The notes below the pieces were generated by a model, which searched no databases, had not been told where the DNA came from, and saw only the letters and a program-made list of their open reading frames with translations. 64,000 bases of DNA from Cutaneotrichosporon cavernicola (taxonomy: Eukaryota; Basidiomycota; Tremellomycetes; Trichosporonales; Trichosporonaceae), in assembly GCF_030864355.1 (NCBI RefSeq), contig NC_083397.1:248001-312000 (forward strand), written 5' to 3'. How positions within the stretch are numbered: position 1 is the first letter of the stretch; every line of letters starts with the position of its first letter. The translations under genes were made by a program, and so were the position numbers. This document shows, one piece after another, positions 1-11,244 of this stretch.

Positions 1-279
1 CGCGCCCGGCAATGAGCAAGGCCAAGCGGGTGGAGCTTCTTGATAGACGTCCGCAATCTACAATAGCTCGTCACCGGACGCGGCGCCACTCTTCTAGCCC
101 GCAGGTCTCAGACTGTAGCGTTGAGGGATACGTGTCCCGGCCGCCCAGATCGCACGTGTTCGACCGGGCTCGAAGGTCCGTATGATGACGGCAAGATACA
201 CTACGCCCTCCAACCACCACGTTCTCCATCAACAACCCCCTCCTCTATTCCAACGCGCCCACGACTCGAAGACACTCAC

Positions 280-928
280 TGCTTGCCAACAACACAGTGC
301 CAGGTGGTGCTGTACAGCCGGTCAAACTCCTTCTTGATGATCATGGCGGCGTCCTTCTCGACAGTGTATTTCGCGAGTGCTTCGGCGGCGACCTTGACCG
401 CGACCTTTTGCATGTCCTCGGACACTGAGTGAGTTGTGGGAAGAAGGGGAAAGAGGAGGGAAGGGAGAGGGAGAAGGAAAACGAAGGGAAGGGGCAGGGC
501 CAGGGCGTGAGAGTGAGTGGTGGAAGGTGTCATGAACAAAGGTGCATGGCGTAGCGAATAGCACATATGTGGAGCACTCTGCGCTGACGCCGCACTGTGT
601 GTCAAGTCTTCGGCGTTGAGACCGCGATGAAGAAACAAGTGCGGAACAGCCGAGGCAGGAGAGAGGGAGATGGGGAGAGAGGGGTTGGGAGGAAGTATCG
701 TTGTGGGAAGGAAGATGCGTCTCACTGATGGAGAAGCCGGACGGCAGAGATGTGAAGCACTCTCTGCGCTAATGACAACGTCGAGGAGTCAACGGCATCG
801 CAGCCTCAACGCCGGCACAAGTGCGGAAAGGGGGAAGGATACATACTGTCAACACTCTTGATCACGGCGGGTGCCTCAGCGACCTCGTTTCCATTATGGG
901 TCGGAGACTCTGGTGTACGGTCGGCCAT
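280..928 (-). CDS. Cytoplasmic dynein light chain LC8 (3' end missing)
   Basis: LC8/DYNLL family homodimeric hub protein of the dynein motor. Exon 1 is 928-847 and starts at ATG 928; a long intron (846-425) follows, and exon 2 is 424-280. The join restores DMSEDMQ, followed by [20 protein letters not shown] and TTWHCVVGK, which match the core of LC8 (helix 2 and the first beta strand). The N-terminal 20 or so residues are longer than in animal LC8. Exon 2 ends at a clean GTGAGT donor (279-274), so the C-terminal FGSYVTHE...FYLG half must be in another exon. I could not find it in bases 1-279, so it probably lies beyond the window edge. The 422-nt intron is unusually long for this genome. Family is certain; the gene is truncated here. 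Confidence 0.85.
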
Positions 929-2900
929 TGTTTTTGTGGAGAGATCAAGTGGTTGCGGATGTCTCGGCTTTGAAGCCGGAGGAGGATCGAAGGATGGAGG
1001 TGAGGACAAAGTTGATGGGTGGTGACGCGTGTTGAGGACTTGGTCAACTTGGTTTCAAGCGTGGGGCGTGCCTGGGCCGTTGGTGGAGGTGTGAGTGGAG
1101 GTGTCTATATTCTACCCCACTCTGTCCCAGGTAAGTCGGAGACCGGAGGCCGGAGTCCGTTCTCAGTTGCCCTTGAGCAAATAAGCAAGTGATGTGAGAA
1201 CGTGGAAAAAGTAAATGAAAGCATGCGCGCATGCATGCGCAACGAAGCGTCACGCTACCTCATTCTGTCGCAGCAACAAGCGCTCAAGCATGAGGCCATC
1301 CAACTTCCAGAACGGTATGTTAGCAGTTCTGAGCTTGTCTTCTGTACGTGATGAGACGTGTATTAGTTGAGCTGCACGTTCCCTCCGCACTGCACGCCGC
1401 AACACGCACGTACCCACACATGTAGTACCTCTGCCTGGCAGTGCGAGGTTTCTTATCGCTCCATATACTCCACAACTCCACAGCGAAGAGAGCGATCAAT
1501 GAACCAATTGAGCAGCGGCGTCTTGGGCACACGAAACATCACCTTTGAACTCGGCAGTAAGGTAAGCGGTGAGCATCACACACGGTCGTCATGGCCCAAT
1601 GGGCGAGCGCGATCTACAGGAAGAAATGTCTGTGAGTTGTGAGCTGTGAGCTGTGAGCTTGTGACGTGGGCCCAGGGCAAAGCAACGACAAGGCAACGTC
1701 TACTAACGCGTGTCAACTAACGCCAAGAGGTACGTGTATACGTGTAGTTGTATGAGCTCATGAGCTCATGAGTTGAGGGTAAGTAGGAGGTGGACCAAAA
1801 CAAACTCTGTCACCAAGGTACTTTACGGATTACAGGGTTACGGGTCATGAACCAAAATGCATGTTGCCACTGAGCCCAGAGTTTCAGGGACTGTGGGATC
1901 AGTGGTCGAAAATGCACCCTGAATGCTTCTGCTCCCACGCTTTGCATATAGTAGAAACCACAGCAATCTCAACATTCTCAGCAACCCCCGGAACTTTGAC
2001 CAGAGATCGTCTTGAACCCCCAAAGAGCCCAGAAAGGCAAAGCCAAGAGATATCTGCACCACCTCGGTAGTGCTATATTTCTTCCTTCCTCGTCGACACT
2101 GTTCACCACTTTGCTTGCTTCTTGTCATCATTCAACACATCGACATTAATCTCGACAATTGAACTGGGTTATAGACAAGCCCCATCCTTCCTGACCCGCA
2201 CTTCATACTTTCGTTTAACCTCTTACCCCCCTTCCCCTGCAGCAACGCACACATTAGCCTTTCACGTGAGCAATTGAGCCAAGGACCGATCGTTCCTCCC
2301 TCCAACGGGTGCACCGCTTCAACGACATTTGACACTGAAGCGGATTGTTTGGTGCAACAAGTGTGACGTTCCTACCTCCTACATTCTACGGGTCTCACAT
2401 TTGCATCCCGCTCAATCCCACGTTACTTTGCCCTCCTTGTCCATGTCCCGTATCTCCTGATCTCCTTGTGACTCGTGTAACGACCAACCAAATTTCTCTC
2501 CCCCCTCTCGCTTGCCAACTCGGCCTCTTCGCTTCTTCAACTGTCCCTTTACGCCTCTCTTGGGTCACAACACTCACACGCATTGTCACGAGCTGTTCTT
2601 TGGCAAGGAACAAGGCTCATACCGCTCTCAACCTCTCCGCTAGCCTGCAACGCCCTTATCAAACCTCTTGACACACGGACGCGCCACCCCACGGGCCTCC
2701 TGTCCCTGCACAAACCGCCCTGGCCGTTTGCCTTGGCACATCAAATAATCAATCCACGCTAACGGACGCGACACGCTTCAAAGGTCCTAAGGCTGTCTGT
2801 CCCCTTCACGTCCTACAAGAGACACACCATCACCCACCTTTACTCTCTCACACCCCGCTCTCAACACATTCCAGCCCAGGCAAGCGGCCTCCTCGCCGCC
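929..2900. other. Gene-poor intergenic region
   Basis: About 2 kb without a convincing gene. All frames are short and lack splice-linked conservation. It contains small direct or palindromic runs such as GAGCTGTGAGCTGTGAGCT near 1631 and GAGCTCATGAGCTCATGAG near 1755, and GCATGC-rich alternation near 1222. The last 500 bases are pyrimidine-rich on the plus strand, consistent with the promoter and 5' UTR of the antiporter gene starting at 2901. Confidence 0.5.
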
Positions 2901-5806
2901 ATGCACGCCGTCATCCAAGACGCTGTCCTCGTCGGCCGTTCCATCATCGGCCGATCCATCTCGGTGAGTGCCGTCGTGAAAGCGTACAAGCACACGCGCA
3001 CGCGCCGCTCGGCTTTGACGCGACGCGACGAGTCACTAACCTACAGTCGACCGTCATCAATGGCGACGACCCGACCAAGTTCGACCCATCCCACGTAAGC
3101 CGACTGATCGAGCGTGACTGACGCGGCCAGCCCATCACCCTCTTCATCATCCAGCTCATGGTGATCACCTGTCTCACCCTGATGCTCGGATGGGCGTTCA
3201 AGTTCATGAATCAGCCTAGAGTCATTGCAGAGGTTATCGCCGGTATCATCCTCGGTCCCACCGCCATGGGCCGCATCCCGGGCTTCACACAGCACATCTT
3301 CCCCAAGGAATCGATCCCGTTTCTCAATCTCGTCTCGACTATCGGCCTGATCCTCTTCCTCTTCGTCGTCGGTCTCGAAGTCGATATCTCCGTCGCAAAA
3401 CGAAATGGCAAGAATTCGGCCATCATCTCGCTGGCTGGTATCGCGTTGCCGTTCGCAATAGGTTCTGGCGTTGCCGTGCCGGTCTACGAGAACTTTGTCA
3501 ACAAGGACAAGGTCACCTTTGGCCACTTCCTGCTGTTCATCTGTGTCGCCATGTCGATCACGGCCTTCCCAGTTCTCTGTCGGATTCTCACCGCTACCAA
3601 GCTTCTCGACACAAAGGTCGGCGTCATTGTGCTCTCGGCTGGTGTTGGCAACGACGTCATCGGCTGGGTGCTTCTTGCCCTCACCCTTGCTCTCTCTGGG
3701 AATGGCTCTGGCGTCAACTCGGTCTACATCCTGCTCGCCGCTGTCGGGTGGTCCATCCTTCTTCTCTGGCCGATTAGAAAGGCTTTCTATTGGGCAGTCA
3801 AGCGCTCCGGCTCCCTCGACACTGGCCACCCGACTACGGGCATCATGACGCTCACGCTCATGATTGTCTTCGCTTCAGCCTTCATGACCGGCATCATCGG
3901 CGTGCACCCCATCTTCGGTGGTTTCATCGCGGGCCTCATCATCCCCCACGAGGGCGGTTTCGCTATTGGCATCACCGAGCGCATCGATGACCTCGTCACC
4001 ATGCTCTTCCTCCCAATCTACTTCACGCTCTCGGGTCTCAACACCAACTTTGGCGCGCTCAGCGACGGTCTCGCCTGGGGCTACGTAGTCCTGCTCTGCG
4101 TCGTTGGTTTCGTCGGCAAGTTTGGTGGATGCGCTGCAACGGCCAAGTTCCTCGGGTACAGCTGGCGCGAGTCGGGTGCCATCGGCATGCTCATGTCGTG
4201 CAAGGGTCTCGTCGAGCTCATTGTCCTCAACGTCGGTCTCGAGGCTGGCATCATCGAGCAGAAGCTCTTCTCCATGATGGTCCTGGTCGCGGTTGTCCTC
4301 ACGTTTATGACCACTCCGTGCACGCTCCTCATCTACCCCTACAAGTACCACACCAGGGCCAACCTCGGCGACTCGAAGGAGGACGCCCAGAACCGGGCGG
4401 CGCGCGACGCATTCCTCGGTGCTTCCGCTGGCGGCGCTGCGGGTGGTCGCGAGTACACGACCCGTCTCCTTGTCGTGCTTCAGAAGCTCGAGCACCTAGC
4501 CTCGACAATGTTCATCACGCAGCTTCTGGAGCCCGAGCTGGAAGTCGCCGCGCAAATTGCTGCTGCCGATCCCAAGCGTCTCGATGGCGACGTTGCGGCC
4601 ATTGAGAATGCTCTCGAGCAGGGTGCCAGCGACCGCGAGACAACCCCCGGCCGGAACTCGAACGTGAACGGCGGCGCCAACGTCCCGGTGCACATTGACG
4701 CTCTCAAGCTCATCGAGCTCACTGGTCGTACCTATTCGGTCATGCAGTCGGCTGAGAAGGACCAGACCCTGCTTGCCGACGACGCTCTCCAGCTCTTCCG
4801 CCAGTTTGGCCGTCTTCGTGGCATGGACATCGCCCCGCACATCAGCATTGTCTCGCAGGACAGCTTCCCGTCTGCAGTTGCCGAATTCGCACAGGACCTC
4901 TCGTCCGAGCTTATTGTCATTCCGTGGACTGTCACCGGCCCTGAGCGGGTGACAGCCGACAACCAAGCCGGCACATCGAGCGACTCCGCAGCGGCTGTGC
5001 CCCCCACCCCGTTTGACATCTTTGCCGCGGACGGTTCACCCATGTACACCCACTTCATCCGCAACCTCTTCTCCCGCGCAACGACCGACATCGCCCTGTT
5101 CATTGACCGCGGCTTCGGTGGTGCTCATGTTACCCCTCCTGGAGCTGGTCAGCACGTCTTCTTCCCCTTCTTCGGAGGCCCCGATGATCGCCTGGCTCTT
5201 CGCCTCGTCGTCCAGCTCTGCCATCACGCTCACGTCTCTGCTACCGTCATCCGCATCACGCACAGCGACATCTCCGACTCTGGCTCTGAGGCCGGCACAC
5301 TCGAGGACAAGCACGAGGCCAAGCTGTCAGAGTCGGCGAAGGTGCACCAGGCCGCGCTTCTCCAGAACCAGCTCACGATCGGCGGACCCAAGCTTGCGGA
5401 GACTCAGAACCGTGTACTGTCCGAGACGGCCGACAACGTGGCTTGGAACTATTACACCACGGTCCAGGGCGCGTTGAACGAGGGTGCCCTCTCGCGCATA
5501 ATCTTCTCCTCGATCGAGTCTGGCACCCCCCTCGCGGACTCGATCAAGTACGCTGAACAGGCACTGTCGGCGGCTCACAACGAGCGCATGTGGCGCCCGC
5601 TCCTCGTCGTTGCCGGTCGCGGCCGCCACTCGGCTGCGTATAACCACGAGCGCGAGGTGTCGAGCATCCTCGGTGCCAAGGGGCACAACCCGACTGTCGG
5701 CGCCGAGTTGCGCAAGACGGTCGGTGACGTGACAGCGGCTGTCATCCTCGCGAGCGGCCAGCAGATGAGCCAGTCGTCGTACCTTGTCTGCGAGGCTGGG
5801 CAGTAG
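2901..5806 (+). CDS. KHA1: K+(Na+)/H+ antiporter, Kha1-like (CPA2 family)
   Basis: Predicted membrane cation/proton exchanger of the CPA2 family, probably acting in endomembrane pH and potassium homeostasis. Three exons: 2901-2963, 3047-3094 and 3131-5806, giving 928 aa (yeast Kha1 is 873 aa). The two short introns (83 and 36 nt) are canonical, and without them the N-terminus would be lost. Roughly residues 45-440 form 12-13 hydrophobic segments. Visible family marks include RVIAEVIAGIILGPTAMGR near the first helices, the GVGNDVIGW stretch with the exchanger-type Asn-Asp pair, and a late CKGLVELIVLNVGL helix typical of plant CHX and fungal Kha1 proteins. The C-terminal half (about 440-928) is soluble, as in CHX/Kha1. 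Upstream sequence is pyrimidine-rich. Confidence 0.9.
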
Positions 5807-6339
5807 AGAGAGGCAAGTGTTGGCGAAGTGAATTCTGTATGATGATGACTGTACGATTGCTGGCGATCTACTACGAGCACATGACTATGCATTGTTAGAA
5901 CTTGGCGTAACTGGGTCGCAAAGGTCAGATGCCTTAGAAAGCTGAGAAGGGGGGGATAAGCTTTGCTTGCCGCCGCATATCGTATCGGATTGTTCAAATT
6001 GGCTGTTCAACTGCTCAGCGCCCCAGTCGTTCGCGATTTGAAGGTAGCATGTGAGTTGACTCAATCTCACACCTCTCAACGGCCAGCACGTCACTAGCCA
6101 GCACGTCACTGCACCTCCCATCCCATCATCAGCACCAGTCCCGTACGATCTCGCAGGCTATCCCAAAGACAAGCTCCTTTCAATGAAGAGGACCTCACTT
6201 CCTTCCCAGGGAAAGTACGGCGTCACCACGGGCCCTCAACCCAGCCATCAAACCCACCCGCCTCTGGTCTCCAACTACCGTTCGCGAGTGATCAACATCC
6301 CCAAGGCCCGTTCGCAAAACGCAGCACACGCCAAAAGCT

Positions 6340-6459
6340 GGCGATCGTTGGGGATTGAACCCAAGACCTCTTCTATGCGCCTGATCAGCACGGGACAGCA
6401 GCCTGATTGGCCGCTGGACAACTCCCGAAAGAAGCGTGATACCTCTACACCACGACCGC
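6340..6459 (-). tRNA. tRNA-Pro (anticodon CGG) with intron
   Basis: Read on the minus strand from 6459. The 7-bp acceptor GCGGTCG/CGATCGC pairs fully (one G-U). The anticodon stem is CTTCT/AGAAG with loop TT-CGG-G, and the T-arm is TTGGG-TTCAATC-CCCAA. Discriminator base is C, which fits tRNA-Pro. An intron of about 47 nt sits in the canonical place after base 37. The G37 and C73 identities agree with proline. The remaining uncertainty is the D-stem, where one pair is weak. Confidence 0.75.
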
Positions 6460-6969
6460 CGTATCCCCGAGAATTGCAGTTTACGCGGCCGTGTAGAGCG
6501 GCGGCGGGGCAGGGAGTCGGGCGATTGAGTTGATTACGTGGATCAAGAGATGGAACATGGAGCAGCTATCAACAAGTCATTCGTGTGTACGCGTAGCTTG
6601 AACTGAATCTCAGACTGATAACCACTGCTGTTTTTTGGTGAGGTGGGGAGTTAGTGGCCAGGGCCTCGGCTTGCTCCGACATTAAATACCGATCAGAATG
6701 ACGGCATCCCGGGATATAGCGGTTGCGGTAATTGCGGCCTGAGTCACTCGCACAAAGTTTGCGCCAACGTTGCTTGTTGACAAGCTGGTCGCGACTTTGA
6801 TCTTGCAAACTATCTGATATTGTACAGCGTAACACGTCCAGCCACCGCTTGCGATTCTGTATCTCCTTCCCATCAGCTTCACCCTCCGGATCGCCCTCTC
6901 GCCGACAAACCGCTCATCCCCCACGTCCTCCCCCCGCACCTCTCCCCATCTCCTCCCTCCTTGCCACCC

Positions 6970-9005
6970 ATGTCACCAACCTACCCTCCTAAACCATCCT
7001 CGCCACCGCCCGTCATCGAGGAGGACAGCGAAGACGCCAACAGCGAACGCGAGCATGACCAACCCGCCCCGCTACCTGACTTTAGCAAACGCGGCCCGCG
7101 GCGGCGTGCGTCATCGTCCTCCGCGAACCAAGCTACGGTGGGCGGGGGACGACTGCGCTCTGGATCCTCGTCGTCTACCAAGGGACCAGTGCCGCCTCTC
7201 AAACCACGCAGCTCGTTCTCGAGCGGTGTTGCTGGCCCCTCGAATCTAGGCATGCGATCGCGGCAGCGCGCGTTCTCCGCTGGGGCAGGCGCAGGCTCAG
7301 TGATCACGCGTGGCGGGTCTGCACCGACCAGCGAACCACTCCCGATCCACAAGGATGGCGTGACGGTATTTGAAGGAGTCGAGGTCGTGAACCGCAACAA
7401 CGGGTTCTCGGACTTGACGCGAAACATGTCACAACTGTCGCAGAGCAGTAATCGCACATTCGCGGACGCCGCGTTCCTCATGAACATGCCTGATTTGAGC
7501 CGGGAGCAGACGCGGACGGAGCGTCGCGCGCGTGCGCGATCAGGAACCGTGACGACAATGGCGAGTTTGCGCCGCTACGCATCCGTCTTCTCGGAGGGTA
7601 TTGTCGAGGATGACGAGACGGACGAGAAGGAGGAAGTCGAGGAACTCGTGGGCGTGCAGGTCACCGACGACGGTGAGGAGATCGTCTACCCCGACGGCGG
7701 GTTACAAGCGTGGCTCGTTCTCGCTGGCGGTTTCTGTGCGGCGATTTGCGCTTTCGGGCTTGCCGGCAGCGTCGGCGCCTTCCAGACCTACTACGCCCAG
7801 CACATGTTGAAGGGCTACTCGTCGTCTACGATTTCGTGGATCGGCTCAACCCAGGCCGCCGTGTGTTTCTCCTCCTGCCTCTTCACTGGACCCCTGTTCG
7901 ATCGGTACGGCTGCCGTCCCCTCTTGGCCGCCGGCGCTTTCCTCCTCTTCCTTGCCTTCATCATCCTCTCCTTCTGTAAGGAATACTACCAGATCTTTCT
8001 CGTCCACGCGACACTAATGGCAATGGGCATGGACTTCATGTTCATCGTCCCCATGGGCGCCGTGGGACAGTGGTTCTTCCTTCGCCGTGGCCTAGCCTTC
8101 GGCATCCTCATGATGGGTAGTAGTGCCGGAGCGATAATCTGGCCTGCGATAGTCGCAAACCTCCCCGAGCGCATAGGCTTTGCATGGACCTGCCGCCTAA
8201 TTGCCCTCATAATCGCCTTCCTCGGAGCGACCTGTACCCTCCTAGTTAAAACCCGCCTCCCGCCACGTCCCCCAGGCCCATTCTTCAACTTTGCAGAGTT
8301 CCGAAATCCGGCGTATGCCTTCGTCGCACTCTCCTTCCCATTCTACGTATTTGGCTTCTTCTCCTTCCTCACCTTCATCGGGACTTTCGGCTCCCTCGCC
8401 GGACTAGGACCGTTGGCACCATACCTCTTGTAAGTACAACTTGGGTGTTTGGGTTAGCTGACTTTTAGGATGATCACGAACGGCGCGTCAGCGTTTGGAC
8501 GTCTTGCGGCAGGTATTGGTGCCGACAAGTTCGGGACATTCAACGTCGCGATCGCGGGTATCGCAGCCATGACTATCCTCTCCTTCGCTTGGCTGGCCAT
8601 GGACTCGGCAGGACCACTCATCGCCCTCTGCTGTCTATATGGATTTGCGAGTGGCGCTCCAGTGTCGCTACAGGGCCCGATGGTTACCGTGTCAGCGACG
8701 GATCCTCGGCAGGCGGGCACCCTTATCGGGCAGGCGTTAAGTGAGTCGCAACATGGCCGAGGGGACAGCTCTCTCATGAGGGGACAGGTGTACAGAGAGT
8801 TTGGCTAACCTCAGTGGTCCAGTCCATCGCGCAACTCACGGGCCCGCCAATCTTCGGAGCCATCGTTGGCGCCGGTAGTCCAGCGGAACAACTTTCCCGT
8901 TTCCCTCACGCAATCATCTTCGGCTCATGTATGCTCCTCGTGGCTGGGTGTCTAGTCACCGGAGCCCGGATGTGCCGCACGCGCGAGCTCTTTGCGATCA
9001 TCTAG
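6970..9005 (+). CDS. MFS transporter, monocarboxylate-porter-like
   Basis: Major facilitator of the fungal MCT-like (MCH) group; the substrate cannot be told from sequence. Exons are 6970-8429, 8469-8740 and 8815-9005, giving 640 aa. ATG 6970 is chosen because the longer frame upstream starts with a non-ATG codon and is UTR-like. The first ~240 residues are a Ser/Pro-rich cytosolic tail. Transport domain then opens with YPDGGLQAWLVL, the PDGG signature preceding TM1 in MCT-type carriers. Further on come GCRPLLAAG after TM2-3, the FFLRRGLAFGI loop and QLTGPPIFGAI in TM11. About 12 TM segments are visible. Yeast Mch proteins are mostly not lactate transporters, so no substrate is assigned. Confidence 0.85.
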
Positions 9006-9369
9006 ACGATGCATGTTCACTTGTATGGCTACGAGTGTGTGAAATTGTGAAGCGGGAGAAAACTTGTGGCGGCTTACTCGCGGACACCAGATGGGCAAGC
9101 ATCCACCTCGGTGCCCATTCAAACATGACACAACGCAAGGCCGAGATCTGCGAGATGGCGCAGTGAATACTTAGCCGCTGATGCATGAATTGGATGAATG
9201 CATGGATCCAATGCAGAGGCGCAATTGACTCGAAGCAATTCACGTGCAGTCGACTCAACCCACACTACCACTCAAATATCTGCATGCATTCTTTCACAAG
9301 TACATCGTTCATTCTCTCTTTACTTCACACTGATACCCCTGCCCCCGACTACCTCGCATCCAGAAGGGC

Positions 9370-9889
9370 TCATCCAAATGTTCTGTAATCGCAGCGTAGG
9401 ACTTCCTCCGCGCCGACGTTCCCCCGCTCCCCGGTCGAAACAGGACACAAAGGATACCGTACGTCCACTCCGATAAAAACTCACAATAGGCTGCTGTCGC
9501 GGTAGACAGTTCTTCGGAATCGGGGCTCAAAATCCTTTACATCCCACCACGGACAGAGGTCGACAGTCAAAAAGCCGTAAAAAAGAATGAGCGCGACAGC
9601 AACACTCCACCATCCGAGGATAGCGTAGAGGAGGTATGTCCTCCTCTGCTGTTGAATATACGACAGCTCACACCAGATCCCCCACCCCTCCAACGACGAG
9701 ATCCTCGAGATGGGACGGAACCTCCTCGAAGTCGCGCGAGACCTTCTGCAGGTTGTCCACCAGCAGCGAAGTCAGCGCCAGGTTTACCCGGCCGCTAATG
9801 TTGACGCGTCGACGGAGTCGCTTAAAAGGCCTCTGCCCAACACTGGAACCGACAGCCCGGACATGTCTGGCAGATGCCGCTCCATCCAC
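9370..9889 (-). CDS. Possible small membrane protein gene, unknown family
   Basis: Weak candidate. On the minus strand, an exon frame covering about 9660-9485 encodes RRTYLLYAILGWWSVAVALI and more, a single clear hydrophobic segment followed by a charged tail. It ends at a good GTGAGT donor (9484). The proposed 102-nt intron ends at 9383, and the next exon adds three codons before a stop at 9372-9370. Upstream (9889-9690), another frame (VNISGRVNLALTSLLVDNLQ) also looks protein-like, but I could find neither a convincing ATG nor a clean junction. It may be a real gene with a missed 5' exon, or a decayed one. No family recognised. Confidence 0.3.
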
Positions 9890-11244
9890 CTCGCCCTCCA
9901 GTTCGACAACGCCGAACCCGACCGAGGCGCAGACAACAACATGTCGCTCAACACCTCAACGACGACTCGAAAGAAGGATGCGAAATGTGATGACTACGAC
10001 AACGTCAACAATCGGTCATCTAACAACATGGACGCAAAACATCCCCAGAACTCCTTCTAATGAAGCTGTGCGCAGCGTCATGTAGCCATACTGTACCAAC
10101 GAACCTAGTTTAACACCGCACCAATCTCAATCGGATCTCAATCTGCTCACCACTCGATATCCCCGCTCTGTCTTAACTGTGATGAATGGCATACTCGTAT
10201 GTGGTGTGGAACTCCGATCGTGTTCGCGATTTGATTCCACGCTTTTCCCAAGGCATTCCAGTAGGGCAAAAAATCCCGACAAGCGGACGTCCCCCTATTC
10301 CAATGCGCCTCAACGTCTTCTCTTTCCCACCGAGATTTTGCCATCTATCACAACCTAATGGCACATAGGCATGACGTGCGATGCATGATTGTGGAATGAC
10401 CATGGTAGTTGACTGTATCGCGACTCAAAACATTCTTGTCCCGTTCGGCTCCGCCACTGCGATCCACTGATCCACAGAGGCGTAAGATGAAGTTGAGGGG
10501 TTGGTAGAAGATGACTCGCATCGGCTCCAAACGCATTGCACTCCAGTTATCTGTGCGGGATTTTGTTACTGTAGACGGGAAAAGTGGTTCAAGAGGAATG
10601 AGGTTGCAGCCAGCCAGGCGTGGCTGGATCATTCAGGCGAGGGACAAAGTTGGCGTCCATCGCTTCCTCTTCCCCCGCCTCCCGCTGCTTCCTTGTAAGT
10701 TGTAACATAACTTCAACACTCTTCAAGGGCCCCTAATGTTTGTGACGTCTTGACATGCGGTTGATCACCCAAGGCGTTGTTGTGGTATCATCACATCTAC
10801 ACTTCTCCCTCCGTTATCAGCTCCTTCACTGCCCGTCACCATTAGTGGCGCAGTTGCCGTTAGTAAGACGAAATCAAGCACTGCTGCCATCGAGATGAAC
10901 CCAGCCGACTAATGACCGTACCATGCACCGCTGCACAGTGGTGGTGAACGGGTTCGCGATCGGGTTCGCGATCGGGGTTCTCAGTCAGCCTCTGAACCCA
11001 TGTTGACATGTTGAGAAGGTGAGCTGCAAAGAGAATGCGGAGGCCTGTACATCAGCCAAAATAGGTGCTTTTATACAAGTTTCGCTGAGGCTTGCCGCTG
11101 GAACTAGGCTTCCACGCCAGGCTGTGTCTGAGAACAAGGAGGGAAGGTGGCCGAGTGAATATATATCGGCCCTTTTTGGGCATTGTTTCCTCTCACCTTT
11201 GTCCACTCTTCCTTTCAACTACCATCTCCTGTTTAACAAGTACC
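9890..11244. other. Intergenic region
   Basis: No supportable gene. A Thr/Ser-rich open frame on the plus strand (9636-10085) has no family resemblance and poor codon bias. Near 10950-10980 the sequence GGGTTCGCGATC is repeated about 2.5 times. A TATA-like ATATATATC near 11158 and a pyrimidine-rich stretch precede the gene at 11245. Confidence 0.4.

Noticed and set aside
3041..3829. 262-aa acidic minus-strand frame inside the antiporter gene
   Set aside because: Antisense shadow of a strongly conserved plus-strand exon; no family and no splice signals.
9636..10085. 149-aa Thr/Ser-rich plus-strand frame
   Set aside because: Antisense to the more protein-like minus-strand candidate; composition explained by the opposite strand.
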